DNA of 64,000 nucleotides from Oxalicibacterium solurbis. Lineage in GTDB: Bacteria; Pseudomonadota; Gammaproteobacteria; Burkholderiales; Burkholderiaceae_D. The notes under the pieces are model-generated. The model was not told where the DNA came from. It saw nothing but the letters and a program-made list of their open reading frames with translations, and searched no databases. The stretch is taken from NCBI RefSeq assembly GCF_014635845.1, contig NZ_BMDP01000001.1, positions 124,001-188,000 on the forward strand, written 5' to 3'. A program made the position numbers and the translations under genes. Numbering within the stretch: the stretch's first letter is position 1; every line of letters begins with the position of its first letter. Of the stretch, positions 49,263 through 59,991 are shown one piece after another.

Positions 49263-50054
49263 TCAGTTCAACGCATTCTCATAATGGTGGCCGTTCGTCA
49301 CATACAGCGAACGCCGCACTTCCACCGGCTTGTCGCCATAAGTAAACGACAGACGATTCACGCTGAGCAGCGGCGTGCCAGCAGCGATCTTCAGCAATTC
49401 GGACGCCTGACGATCGGCCGCCACGGCGCGGATGTTCTCGACTGCACGAATCATCTGCATGCCGAATTCCGTTTCCAGCAAGGCATACATCGGCCCCTTG
49501 TACTGCAGCATGCGCTCGACCGACAGGCCCTTGAACAACTGCCCCGGCAGCCACAATTCCTCAAGAATCGTCGGCGCGCCGTCGAAGGACTGGATGCGTT
49601 TCATGAAGACCACCGAATCGCCGGTCTTGATGTCGAGCTGACGTGCGATATCCGCCGGCGCGCGCAGACGCTTGGCTTCGATGATGACGTTATCGGGGTA
49701 ATGCGCCTCGCCGACATCCGGCTTCAGACGCAGGAAACGGAATTGCGAACGCGCTTCCTGGTGCGTGGCGACGAAAGTGCCTTTGCCCTGGCGGCGTACC
49801 ACCAGATTTTCTGCAGCCAGTTCGTCAATGGCCTTGCGCACGGTTCCCTGGCTGACCTTGAAACGGCTCGCCAGCTCCATTTCGCTGGGAATGAGTTCGC
49901 CGGCACGCCATTCGCCCGACTGCAGTTGCTGCATGATCAATGCCTTGATCTGCTGGTAAAGCGGGCTGAACCTCGGCGGCGATGCGCCAGCCGTCCGCCC
50001 TCCCGAAGAAGAGGGTGCGGCACTGCTTGACGAAATAGGCTGGGCAGGCGTCAT
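49263..50054 (-). CDS. GntR/HutC family transcriptional regulator (UTRA domain), TCA-linked
   Basis: A 263-residue repressor-type regulator. An N-terminal Ser/Ala-rich stretch is followed by a winged helix-turn-helix at about 27-95 (SPLYQQIKALIMQQLQSGEW, GELIPSEMELASRFKVSQGT). A UTRA effector-binding domain extends to the end (LPGQLFKGLSVERML, PLLSVNRLSFTYGDKPVEVR). Placed between sdhC (same strand) and mdh (divergent), it is a strong candidate to regulate TCA genes, perhaps in response to a dicarboxylate or citrate-type effector; this is inference. A palindromic operator candidate lies about 60 bases upstream. The start among several Met/Val codons is not certain. Confidence 0.88.
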   Translation of the reverse strand: MTPAQPISSSSAAPSSSGGRTAGASPPRFSPLYQQIKALIMQQLQSGEWRAGELIPSEMELASRFKVSQGTVRKAIDELAAENLVVRRQGKGTFVATHQEARSQFRFLRLKPDVGEAHYPDNVIIEAKRLRAPADIARQLDIKTGDSVVFMKRIQSFDGAPTILEELWLPGQLFKGLSVERMLQYKGPMYALLETEFGMQMIRAVENIRAVAADRQASELLKIAAGTPLLSVNRLSFTYGDKPVEVRRSLYVTNGHHYENALN

Positions 50055-50111
50055 GGAGAAGGATTTCACCACAAAAAATCCGGTGCGTCCAGCGAAATCC
50101 ATAAATAACAT

Positions 50112-50132
50112 ATCTTATATAAGACATAAGAT
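50112..50132. promoter_or_regulatory. Candidate GntR operator (nested inverted repeat)
   Basis: ATCTTAT, seven bases and ATAAGAT form an inverted repeat. Inside it TCTTATATAAGA (50113-50124) is itself a perfect 12-base palindrome. The site is in the divergent gap between gntR and mdh, where an autoregulated GntR-family protein would be expected to bind. The link to this regulator is inference. Confidence 0.6.
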
Positions 50133-50137
50133 AGATA

Positions 50138-50167
50138 TTGACAGCGCAACATCCGGAAGACTACACT
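50138..50167 (+). promoter_or_regulatory. Candidate sigma-70 promoter of mdh
   Basis: TTGACA, an 18-base spacer and TACACT lie directly downstream of the inverted repeat. Transcription would begin near 50174, giving a long leader of about 280 bases before mdh. Confidence 0.55.
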
Positions 50168-50201
50168 CGCCGCACGATTCACCGGTCGCCCTGCACGGCC
50201 G

Positions 50202-50242
50202 TCGGCTTATTTATCGGATCGGCTTATCTTTTATCGGCTTAT
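50202..50242 (+). repeat. Three direct repeats of TCGGCTTAT in the mdh leader
   Basis: TCGGCTTAT occurs at 50202, 50219 and 50234. The copies are joined by TTATCGGA-like and CTTTTA segments, so the unit has partly duplicated further. Spacing of 17 and 15 bases does not fit an exact helical turn. Confidence 0.85.
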
Positions 50243-50453
50243 TTAAATTGTCCGGATCGATTCCATGAATTTCGCGACCATGCCCGCAGACAACACGCAT
50301 TCCCCGCCCTGCCGCTGACTAATCGGGCATTCGACTGTATCATTGCGCGACGCGAAATTTTTCCCGGAATCGGATCAAGATCCGCGGAATCGAATCCGCA
50401 AAATTTAATCCGCAGAACCTAATCCGACTTCATCATTTTCTTGGAGATTCAAC

Positions 50454-51443
50454 ATGGCTAAAGCCCCCATGCGTGTTGCCGTAACAGGCGCCGCCGGCCA
50501 GATCGGCTACTCGCTTCTTTTCCGTATCGCCAACGGCGACATGCTTGGCAAGGACCAGCCGGTCATCCTGCAACTGCTGGAAATCAATGATGAAAAAGCC
50601 CAGAAAGCGCTGAAAGGCGTGATGATGGAAATCGACGACTGCGCCTTCCCGCTGCTGGCCGGCATGACCGCGCACAGCGATGCGATGACCGCATTCAAGG
50701 ATGCCGACGTCGCACTGCTGGTCGGTGCGCGTCCACGCGGTCCGGGCATGGAACGCAAGGACCTGCTGGAAGCCAACGCGCAGATTTTCACCGTGCAAGG
50801 CAAGGCGCTGGACGCCGTCGCCTCGCGCAATGTCAAGGTGCTGGTGGTCGGCAACCCTGCCAACACGAATGCGCACATCGCCATGAAATCGGCACCTAGC
50901 CTGCCAGCCAAGAACTTCACCGCGATGCTGCGCCTGGATCACAACCGCGCACTGTCGCAGATCGCCGCCAAGACCGGCAAACCGGTTTCGTCGATCGAAA
51001 AACTGTGCGTCTGGGGCAATCACTCGCCGACGATGTATCCCGACTATCGTTTCGCCACCGCCGACGGCCAACCCGTCAAGGCGATGATCAACGATGACAT
51101 CTGGAATAAGGATGTCTTCCTGCCGACCGTCGGCAAGCGCGGCGCCGCCATCATCGATGCGCGCGGCCTGTCTTCCGCCGCTTCCGCCGCCAACGCCGCC
51201 ATCGACCACGTGCGCGACTGGGTGCTGGGCACCAACGGCAAATGGACCACGATGGGCATTCCGTCCGACGGTTCCTACGGCATCCCGAAAGACATCATCT
51301 TCGGCTTCCCGGTCACGACCGAGAACGGCGAATACAAGATCATCCAAGGTCTGGAAATCGACGCCTTCTCGCAAGAACGCATCAACCTGACGCTGAAAGA
51401 ACTGACCGAAGAGCGCGAAGGCATCAAGCACCTGTTGCCATGA
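50454..51443 (+). CDS. mdh: Malate dehydrogenase
   Basis: A 329-residue NAD-dependent enzyme that oxidises malate to oxaloacetate. The NAD motif [18 protein letters not shown] sits at the N-terminus. Substrate Arg and catalytic Asp/His are in [15 protein letters not shown] and [13 protein letters not shown]. It is of the cytosolic-MDH-like class common in betaproteobacteria. A GGAG ribosome site precedes ATG by eight bases. It is divergent from gntR and leads a plus-strand run to the CoA-ester lyase. Confidence 0.97.
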   Translation: MAKAPMRVAVTGAAGQIGYSLLFRIANGDMLGKDQPVILQLLEINDEKAQKALKGVMMEIDDCAFPLLAGMTAHSDAMTAFKDADVALLVGARPRGPGMERKDLLEANAQIFTVQGKALDAVASRNVKVLVVGNPANTNAHIAMKSAPSLPAKNFTAMLRLDHNRALSQIAAKTGKPVSSIEKLCVWGNHSPTMYPDYRFATADGQPVKAMINDDIWNKDVFLPTVGKRGAAIIDARGLSSAASAANAAIDHVRDWVLGTNGKWTTMGIPSDGSYGIPKDIIFGFPVTTENGEYKIIQGLEIDAFSQERINLTLKELTEEREGIKHLLP

Positions 51444-51517
51444 TGCCCGCGATGGACGGGCTTCCCGCAAACGAAACCCGTCCATCGTCCCGCCAGCCAT
51501 AACGCAAGCCAGACACC

Positions 51518-52498
51518 ATGTCGCTCACGCATCCTTCCGAGGTCCTGTTCCAGGGAACGCACCCACCGGTATCGATTCCGGCCTGCGATCACTATGCCGG
51601 TTCGGAAAAGCTGATGCGCAAGTCGATGGCGCTACAGCACGAACTCGGACCGGTCTTCGACATTACCTTCGATTGCGAAGATGGCGCATCGAACGGCAGC
51701 GAAGAAGCGCATGCGCACCTGATCGGCACATTGCTGACCGGCGACGACAACCGCTTCGACCGCATCGGCGCCCGCGCGCATGACATCGGCAGCCCTTTTT
51801 TCGAGCAGGACATCGAGATCATCCTGCAGCATGCTGCAACGAAGCTGGCCTATCTCGTCGTACCGAAAGTCGACAGCGTGGCCGACGTCAAGAACGCAGT
51901 CGCCCTGATCGGCAAGCACGCGAAGAAACACGGGCGTGACAAGCTGCCGGTCCATGTACTGATCGAAACTCATGGCGCGCTGGCCGATGTGCATGCAATC
52001 GCCGCGATTCCGCAGGTCGAATGCCTATCGTTCGGCGTGATGGATTTCGTCTCCGCGCACTACGGCGCAATCCCCGGCACGGCGATGCGCTCCCCCGGCC
52101 AGTTCACGCATCCGCTCGTGATGCGCGCCAAGCTGGAAATCGCCGCCGCCTGCCACGCTTATGGAAAAGTGCCGTCGCACAACGTGACGACGGAAATCAA
52201 CGACACCTCCGTCGTCGCCAGCGATGCGCATCGTGCCGCATCCGAATGTGGCTACACGCGGATGTGGAGCATCCATCCAAATCAGATTCGCCCCATACTC
52301 AAATCGCTCGCGCCGCGGCTTTCCGAGGTGAATGAAGCCGCTGCCATCCTGTCGCAGGCACAGGAAGCGCAATGGGGACCGATACAGCACAACGGCAAGT
52401 TGCACGATCGCGCCAGCTATCGCTACTACTGGACCATCCTGCAACGTGCGCATGCCGCTGGCCTGCAGATGCCTGAGGCCTCGCATGCGCTGTTATGA
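51518..52498 (+). CDS. HpcH/HpaI aldolase family CoA-ester lyase (CitE/malyl-CoA lyase-like)
   Basis: A 326-residue TIM-barrel protein of the CitE-like group. Visible are PACDHYAGSEKLMRKSMAL at the start, the acidic metal/substrate region TFDCEDGASNGSEEAH, and LIETHGALADVHAIAAIP with the Glu that binds Mg2+. SFGVMDFVSAHYGAIPG and RMWSIHPNQIRPI follow. Relatives cleave malyl-CoA, citramalyl-CoA or citryl groups; the actual substrate is not readable here. It follows mdh by 74 bases on the same strand, so a role in four- or five-carbon acid metabolism is plausible. It has no citrate lyase partner subunits nearby. Confidence 0.88.
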   Translation: MSLTHPSEVLFQGTHPPVSIPACDHYAGSEKLMRKSMALQHELGPVFDITFDCEDGASNGSEEAHAHLIGTLLTGDDNRFDRIGARAHDIGSPFFEQDIEIILQHAATKLAYLVVPKVDSVADVKNAVALIGKHAKKHGRDKLPVHVLIETHGALADVHAIAAIPQVECLSFGVMDFVSAHYGAIPGTAMRSPGQFTHPLVMRAKLEIAAACHAYGKVPSHNVTTEINDTSVVASDAHRAASECGYTRMWSIHPNQIRPILKSLAPRLSEVNEAAAILSQAQEAQWGPIQHNGKLHDRASYRYYWTILQRAHAAGLQMPEASHALL

Positions 52499-52569
52499 AT
52501 GGCAATAATGAATCACCCTCGCCTGTCCACGTGGACGGTAGATGAATGAAATCGAACGGAGAACCCTGC

Positions 52570-53064
52570 ATGAACAAACTGCTCTGCGCCCTTCTGCTGG
52601 TTGGCTTGACGTCCGCGCCTGCGTTCGCACAGTCCGCCGCGCCGCAAACGCATAAGGAAACCGCCAAGAAACCGGCGAAGAAGACCGCCAAGAAAGCCGC
52701 GCCCGCTGCTGCGGCTGGTGCCGATGGACTGGTGCCTGACATGTCCGAGGAAGATCTGGGCGAAGCCAATATCGAAGGCTCGGTCGTCACCGAATACGCC
52801 TGCGAACTCGGCAACAAGATCACGACCTATCACAACGACAGCGACGACAAGTACATGGCGCTGCGCTGGAAAAACACCGTGCATCGCCTGCGCCGCGTCG
52901 GCACCAGCACCGGCGCCAACCGCTTCGAGAATCGCCGTTACGGCCTGGTCTGGATCAGCATCCCGTCGAAGGCCATGCTGCTCGATTCGCGCAAGGGCCA
53001 GCAGTTGGCAAACGAATGCCGCAACCCCGAACAGCAAAAGGCACTGGCAGCCAAGAAAGGCTGA
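52570..53064 (+). CDS. Exported MliC-like protein with Lys/Ala-rich linker
   Basis: A 164-residue protein with a signal peptide (residues 1-20, ending APAFA). A low-complexity AKKPAKKTAKKAAPAAA linker runs at about 30-50. The C-terminal domain (80-155) contains EYACELGNKITTYHND, RRYGLVWISIPSKAMLLDS and a final Cys in NECRNPE. The pattern of two cysteines with the RYGLVWI segment resembles MliC/PliC-type inhibitors of c-type lysozyme. That assignment is tentative because there is no lipobox and my match is from memory. A GGAG ribosome site precedes ATG 52570. It lies between the CitE-like gene and acnA without obvious metabolic logic. Confidence 0.72.
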   Translation: MNKLLCALLLVGLTSAPAFAQSAAPQTHKETAKKPAKKTAKKAAPAAAAGADGLVPDMSEEDLGEANIEGSVVTEYACELGNKITTYHNDSDDKYMALRWKNTVHRLRRVGTSTGANRFENRRYGLVWISIPSKAMLLDSRKGQQLANECRNPEQQKALAAKKG

Positions 53065-53152
53065 CATTGCCATGACGTCGCTGCTGCGGCCGACAAACGG
53101 CGGCGTCACTCACCACATTCACATATCGGCCATTCAGCATTAAGGAGAAATC

Positions 53153-55876
<2,724 letters not shown>

Positions 55877-55894
55877 TCTTTCGTTCTTCCCGCC

Positions 55895-55928
55895 AAAGCC
55901 GCATGCCGAAACGCATGCGGCTTTTTTC
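55895..55928 (+). terminator. Rho-independent terminator of acnA
   Basis: The stem AAAGCCGCATGC / GCATGCGGCTTT with loop CGAAAC and a T run lies 19 bases after the acnA stop. Confidence 0.92.
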
Positions 55929-56011
55929 GTCTGCCGCCCGGCATCACCCGTTATCCGGCGGCGGCGCGTATTCAACTACAATACGCTTCTTGTCTTTCAT
56001 CTCCATTCTTC

Positions 56012-57274
56012 ATGCGTCGCCCTTCCAAAAAAAATTCCGGCAGCAAACTTTCCGCCGACAGCCAGCGGCTGACAACATTCTCGCAAGCGATAGACCAGGC
56101 CGCCAGCCGTCTGGAAGAACGCTATTGGGAAAACCAGCTGGATGCCTTGCTGCACAAACTGCTGCGCAATCAGCATCAGGATGCGATCGATGCCGCGCTG
56201 GATAACCTGTTCAAACAGGAATCCGGCGCCTACGATGCCTTGATGGAAAGCGTCGAGGCCGCCGCCGAATCCTGCACGATCGAACATGACGACACGCAAT
56301 ACGACGTACTGCTGATCGCCATGCCCATTCTTGCCTGGACGCGCTTTTCCATTGCATCCGGCCCGCTTCCTGCCGACATGGCGACGACGCTGTCCGCCCA
56401 TCTGCACGCGCATGTGCTGGCGGCCGATGTGAAGATAGCGATGTCGCCGATGCTGTTCTCGATCGACCAGTTGCCGCGCACGCACGCCGATACCTTTGCG
56501 CTGACCCAGCAAATGGGCCTGGCTGCCTTGAAAGACACCGCATTGAAGTCACCGGTGCGCCAACCGGAAACCGCGCCGTTCCTGGCCGATACCCGTTATC
56601 TACTGGCGGCGATCGCTGCGCCCGCCGGCGCGCCCCTGTTCCGTTGGCAGGCATCCGCCGATCCGGCCGAACGCGATCAGGCGCTGGCGCAATGGAATGC
56701 GCAAGCCCTGCCCAACGTCGCGCGCCTGTTGCCCGGCTGCGGCATAGAACTGCTGCTGCCGGAAGCCTATTTCGTCGCCTGCCGCGAAGGCGACCGCCTG
56801 ATTCGGCCGGCCTCGATACGCGCCGCCGTTCACTATCTGACGCATACGCTGGAAATCGAACCTGCAGCCTTGCAAGCCGTCATCGGCAGCTTCGGCGAAG
56901 AGGAAAACAACGGCCGCGTCGACGAATATCGGATCAGCTTCGGACTGGCAGGCGACGACGACGTTCTGTACGGCGTCGTCTGGCCACTCTATGGACAGGA
57001 AGACGATGATGAGGCATATCGCGTCGCACCGTCGCCAGCATCTGCTGCATCCACAGCATCTGCATCGGAACCTGCATTTCGCAAAACGCCGACCGAGGAA
57101 ATCGTCGGCCTGCTGGAAGAATGCGGCATCATCCGCATCAAGCGGCTGGCCGAACTGTTTTCGATGGAATTCTGCGACGATTGCGGCTCACCGCTGTTCC
57201 CGGACGTCAATGCCGATCTGGTCCACGCGGAAATGCCTGAGGATGCGCCGGCCGGCAACCCGCATCTGCATTGA
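56012..57274 (+). CDS. DUF2863 family protein
   Basis: A 420-residue cytoplasmic protein that I recognise as DUF2863, a Burkholderiales family of unknown function. The first 15 residues are basic (MRRPSKKNSGSKL). An acidic helical region runs to about 85, and most of the middle is a mixed alpha/beta region with ADTRYLLAAIAAPAGAPLFRWQ in two parts. A Ser/Ala-rich linker at about 345-360 precedes a short C-terminal module with FCDDCGSPLFPD, a single CxxC that could bind metal with help from a partner. No signal or membrane segment is seen. It is flanked by terminators and convergent genes, so it is a single-gene unit. Confidence 0.78.
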   Translation: MRRPSKKNSGSKLSADSQRLTTFSQAIDQAASRLEERYWENQLDALLHKLLRNQHQDAIDAALDNLFKQESGAYDALMESVEAAAESCTIEHDDTQYDVLLIAMPILAWTRFSIASGPLPADMATTLSAHLHAHVLAADVKIAMSPMLFSIDQLPRTHADTFALTQQMGLAALKDTALKSPVRQPETAPFLADTRYLLAAIAAPAGAPLFRWQASADPAERDQALAQWNAQALPNVARLLPGCGIELLLPEAYFVACREGDRLIRPASIRAAVHYLTHTLEIEPAALQAVIGSFGEEENNGRVDEYRISFGLAGDDDVLYGVVWPLYGQEDDDEAYRVAPSPASAASTASASEPAFRKTPTEEIVGLLEECGIIRIKRLAELFSMEFCDDCGSPLFPDVNADLVHAEMPEDAPAGNPHLH

Positions 57275-57337
57275 TGCGCATCATGCGGCGATCATGCATT
57301 GCCTTTACCGCTTGCCCTTGCCGCAAGGGCTTGCACC

Positions 57338-57802
57338 TTACCAGGACGTATACGGCCGCTTCAGCAGACTGGAATTGAAGTAGCGCGCATCGCCCGTCAC
57401 TTCCTCTCCCAGCCAGTCGGGCCGCGCGAACGTCTGCGTTTCGCTTGCGAGTTCGATTTCGGCAACCACCAATCCCAGATTGTCGCCGAAGAATTCGTCC
57501 ACTTCCCACACCATGCCTTCATGCACGATGCGTGTGCGCGTCTTCTCGATCCGCGGTCGTTCGCAGATATCGTTCAACAGCGCCGCCGCATCCGCCAAGG
57601 GAATTTCGTACTCCCATTCGCCGCGGCTGAATCCCTGCGTGCGCCCCTTGATCGTCAGCGTGGCAATCTCGCCCTCGATGCGCACGCGTACCGTACGATC
57701 CGGATGCGTCGACAGATAGCCCTGCCGCATCGCCACGCCCTGCGCCAGCGCTTTCCATGCATCGCTGCGAACCAGGAACTTGCGCTCTATTTCCACACTC
57801 AT
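57338..57802 (-). CDS. CYTH domain protein (triphosphate tunnel metalloenzyme)
   Basis: A 154-residue CYTH protein. The diagnostic EIERKFLV lies at residues 4-11. Tunnel-lining basic and acidic strands follow: RVRIEGEIATLTIKGR, EWEYEIP, VDEFFGDNLGLVVAEIEL. Single-domain bacterial members are often inorganic triphosphatases, but the reaction here is not proven. Its ATG overlaps the stop of the upstream carboxypeptidase gene by four bases, so both are made from one transcript. Confidence 0.9.
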   Translation of the reverse strand: MSVEIERKFLVRSDAWKALAQGVAMRQGYLSTHPDRTVRVRIEGEIATLTIKGRTQGFSRGEWEYEIPLADAAALLNDICERPRIEKTRTRIVHEGMVWEVDEFFGDNLGLVVAEIELASETQTFARPDWLGEEVTGDARYFNSSLLKRPYTSW

Positions 57803-58941
57803 TGGCGGCTCCTGCGCAGATGGCCAAGTATCGGCACCAGCATGTCGCGGCCCAGCCGTGCGCTACGCGCACCGTTCCAGCCGACTTCCGGTTGCGGCGC
57901 ATCCGCATTGTCCTTGAACGGCATTTCCAGCGTCAGCGATACGCATTTGAACGTATGCCCGATATATTTCGATGCCAGTTTCAGCATGTCTTCTCTGTAT
58001 TTCCCCGACGGATAACCGAAGCGTGTCTGGAAATCCGCGTTCGCTTGCAGCAAATCGTCAATGAAGGCCTGCTGTTCCGCTTTCTGTTTTTCCGAAAAAC
58101 CCTCCAGCATTTCGCTGCCGGCGACGAATACATACGGCAACCCTTCGTCGCCATGAATATCGAGAAACAGATTGCATCCAGTCGCATGAATGCGGTTCCT
58201 GACATGAAAAATTTCCGGGCTGGTTGCCAGCGATGGTGTCATCCATTCGCGATTCAGGTTCGCGCCGGCCGCATTGGTACGCAGATTGCCGTTGATCGCA
58301 CCATCCGGATTCATGTTCGGCACGATATGGAAAACCGCATGCTGCAATAGTTCACGCGCAACCGGATTGCCGATATCCAGCAACGCTTCGATCATCCCTT
58401 CCGCAAACCATTCCGCCATCGCCTCGCCCGGATGCTGGCGCGCAATGACCCAGATCTTCCTGGCTGCTGCCGCATCGCCGATCGTCAGCATGTCCAGGTC
58501 GCGGCCGTCGACCGTGCCACCCAGGTTTTCTATGTGCACCAACGGAGAAGCTTGCGCACGCCCGAGCATCGTCAAATGGCGATCCCACGAATAGGGCTCA
58601 AAATAGGCGTAATAGATGCTGTCTGCCTGCGGTACATGCGTGATCGTCATCACCTCGCCATCGAACGTCGTCGTCACCCGAAACCAGTTTTCACGATCGT
58701 AGCTGGCGACCGCCTGATAATCCTTCCAGCCGTCCGGATAAGTGGCCTCTCCCGCATTCAGCAGGCGCATGATGCATTGCTCTCCACGCGCGCCCTGCAG
58801 ACGGAAATAAAACCACTGCGCAATATCCGCATGGCTGTCCTTGCGCAGGCGCAGATCGATCTGCTGCGCCAACTCCGCACGCACGGTGTCGACGACGACG
58901 ATCGCGCCGGCATCGAAGCCGGAACTGATTCTGATGGTCAT
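57799..58941 (-). CDS. M14 family zinc carboxypeptidase, cytosolic type
   Basis: A 380-residue metallopeptidase with an N-terminal beta domain (1-110) followed by the M14 catalytic domain. Zinc ligands are His170 and Glu173 in RQHPGEAMAEWF and His263 in DIHGDEGLPY. Substrate-carboxylate and transition-state residues lie in NPDGAINGNLRTN and ANLNREW. There is no signal peptide, so it belongs to the cytosolic carboxypeptidase group related to eukaryotic CCPs (deglutamylases); the bacterial substrate is unknown. The ribosome site AAGGGA sits five bases before the start. It is coupled to the CYTH gene. Confidence 0.9.
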   Translation of the reverse strand: MTIRISSGFDAGAIVVVDTVRAELAQQIDLRLRKDSHADIAQWFYFRLQGARGEQCIMRLLNAGEATYPDGWKDYQAVASYDRENWFRVTTTFDGEVMTITHVPQADSIYYAYFEPYSWDRHLTMLGRAQASPLVHIENLGGTVDGRDLDMLTIGDAAAARKIWVIARQHPGEAMAEWFAEGMIEALLDIGNPVARELLQHAVFHIVPNMNPDGAINGNLRTNAAGANLNREWMTPSLATSPEIFHVRNRIHATGCNLFLDIHGDEGLPYVFVAGSEMLEGFSEKQKAEQQAFIDDLLQANADFQTRFGYPSGKYREDMLKLASKYIGHTFKCVSLTLEMPFKDNADAPQPEVGWNGARSARLGRDMLVPILGHLRRSRQ

Positions 58942-59217
58942 TGCATCCCTTGCTGATAAAAAGCCGGCGGCGGCGTGCCGTGGCTCGAATAGGAAGACAG
59001 AATTGTAGGGGATTTGCCGTGAAGTCGAACTGCTGCTGCCATCAACTTCAGAAGAGAATTGGTGCCGGTATATTTTCGAACCGCCGGCTCCGGTGATTTA
59101 GAACGAATTGTAGAGACGGCATCATGCACCAGCTATCGGTCAATTTCTGATTGCGTTGTAGGAAAGCCGGCAGAAAACCGGACCGTTTTTCGCACAACCT
59201 TGGTACAGCCCTCACCA

Positions 59218-59682
59218 TCAACCCAAACCGAATTCCCGCAATGCAGAAAGCAATTTCGCATTCCTGTGCCCCGGTCGTGTCAGCTTGCTTAACGCGAAAC
59301 GCTGCAACTCGTTCAAGTTCGCCCATTGCACCTGTGTAATGGCCGGCAGCGATAATGCATCCAGCGTATCGATCACGTCTTGCGGTACCGTATCTTTCTG
59401 CTGCCATGCAGGCGACGGATCGATGCCGGCCTGTTCCACAGCCATCTCGGGATCGTCCGCATGTGGCGCCAGCATCGTGGCCAGACGCGTACGAAAGGTC
59501 GCTCGTTGCTCATCGGATGCAAACGGCATTGCAACCAGTTCCTCACGTTCATCGCGGCTCAAGGCTTGCCATGCGGCCAGCGAAATGCGCAAACAGCAAA
59601 CATCCAGCTTCAGCCGCATGATCATCGGAATCCGGCGCAGCGCATAGCCGCCGTTCTGTTCGAAATCGAAAAGCGTCACCAT
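59218..59682 (-). CDS. Nitrate-reductase-associated protein family
   Basis: A 154-residue cytoplasmic protein matching, from memory, the small nitrate-reductase-associated family found near nitrate assimilation or molybdate genes in cyanobacteria and proteobacteria. Its characteristic start FDFEQNGGYALRRIPMIMRL leads into KLDVCCLRISLAAWQALSRDE. The rest is predominantly helical and ends LTRPGHRNAKLLSALREFG. No catalytic motif is seen and its function is not established. A ModA-like gene lies 309 bases upstream on the same strand, which fits a molybdenum or nitrate link, yet no nitrate reductase gene is present in the window. Confidence 0.8.
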   Translation of the reverse strand: MVTLFDFEQNGGYALRRIPMIMRLKLDVCCLRISLAAWQALSRDEREELVAMPFASDEQRATFRTRLATMLAPHADDPEMAVEQAGIDPSPAWQQKDTVPQDVIDTLDALSLPAITQVQWANLNELQRFALSKLTRPGHRNAKLLSALREFGLG

Positions 59683-59712
59683 GCGATGACGCCTTGATGC
59701 GGTTCATGCAGG

Positions 59713-59877
59713 CTATCCGCCTGTCTTGTCGTGCTTGTCGTCGAGATGCTCTCCCAGTTTTTCTTCATTATCCTGTTCCAGATTATCCGCCGCCTTGGCA
59801 CGCGGATCGTTTCCATAGCCTGTCGTCGCTGGTGTTGCAGGCTTTTCCCGGGATGGTTTTTCGTCCTGAGTGCGCAT
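59713..59877 (-). CDS. Small hydrophilic protein of 54 residues, unknown function
   Basis: This short gene encodes 54 residues, starting MRTQDEKPSREKPATP and ending HLDDKHDKTGG. It is almost wholly polar and charged, with no Cys or Trp, and is likely disordered or a simple helix. The evidence that it is real is a strong ribosome site (AAAGGAGAAGATA before ATG) and a sensible place between two same-strand genes. Family assignment is not possible. It resembles small stress or desiccation-type proteins in composition only. It lies 114 bases from the ModA-like gene and 30 bases from the nitrate-reductase-associated gene. Confidence 0.6.
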   Translation of the reverse strand: MRTQDEKPSREKPATPATTGYGNDPRAKAADNLEQDNEEKLGEHLDDKHDKTGG

Positions 59878-59991
59878 TATCTTCTCCTTTCAGATTTGTC
59901 GTCAGGCCAATCGACTGTAGCAACATCGTTGCAGCGCCGATGTCGGAAGACATGCCCGATCGATGTAGGGATTCGATGCGCGCATATTCCT

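Larger units (their letters stand above)
50055..50453. other. gntR-mdh divergent control region
   Basis: This 399-base stretch has no gene I can support. It holds a nested inverted repeat (50112-50132), a good plus-strand promoter (50138-50167), three direct copies of TCGGCTTAT (50202-50242), and repeated AATCCG units shortly before mdh (about 50379-50425). It is AT-richer than its surroundings. Confidence 0.7.

Noticed and set aside
58938-59129. 63-residue minus-strand frame ending at the M14 carboxypeptidase start (ATGCAATGA)
   Set aside because: The stop-start overlap is attractive, but the ribosome site is weak and the composition unremarkable. The 276-base gap holds two copies of GAATTGTAG and nothing else I can support.
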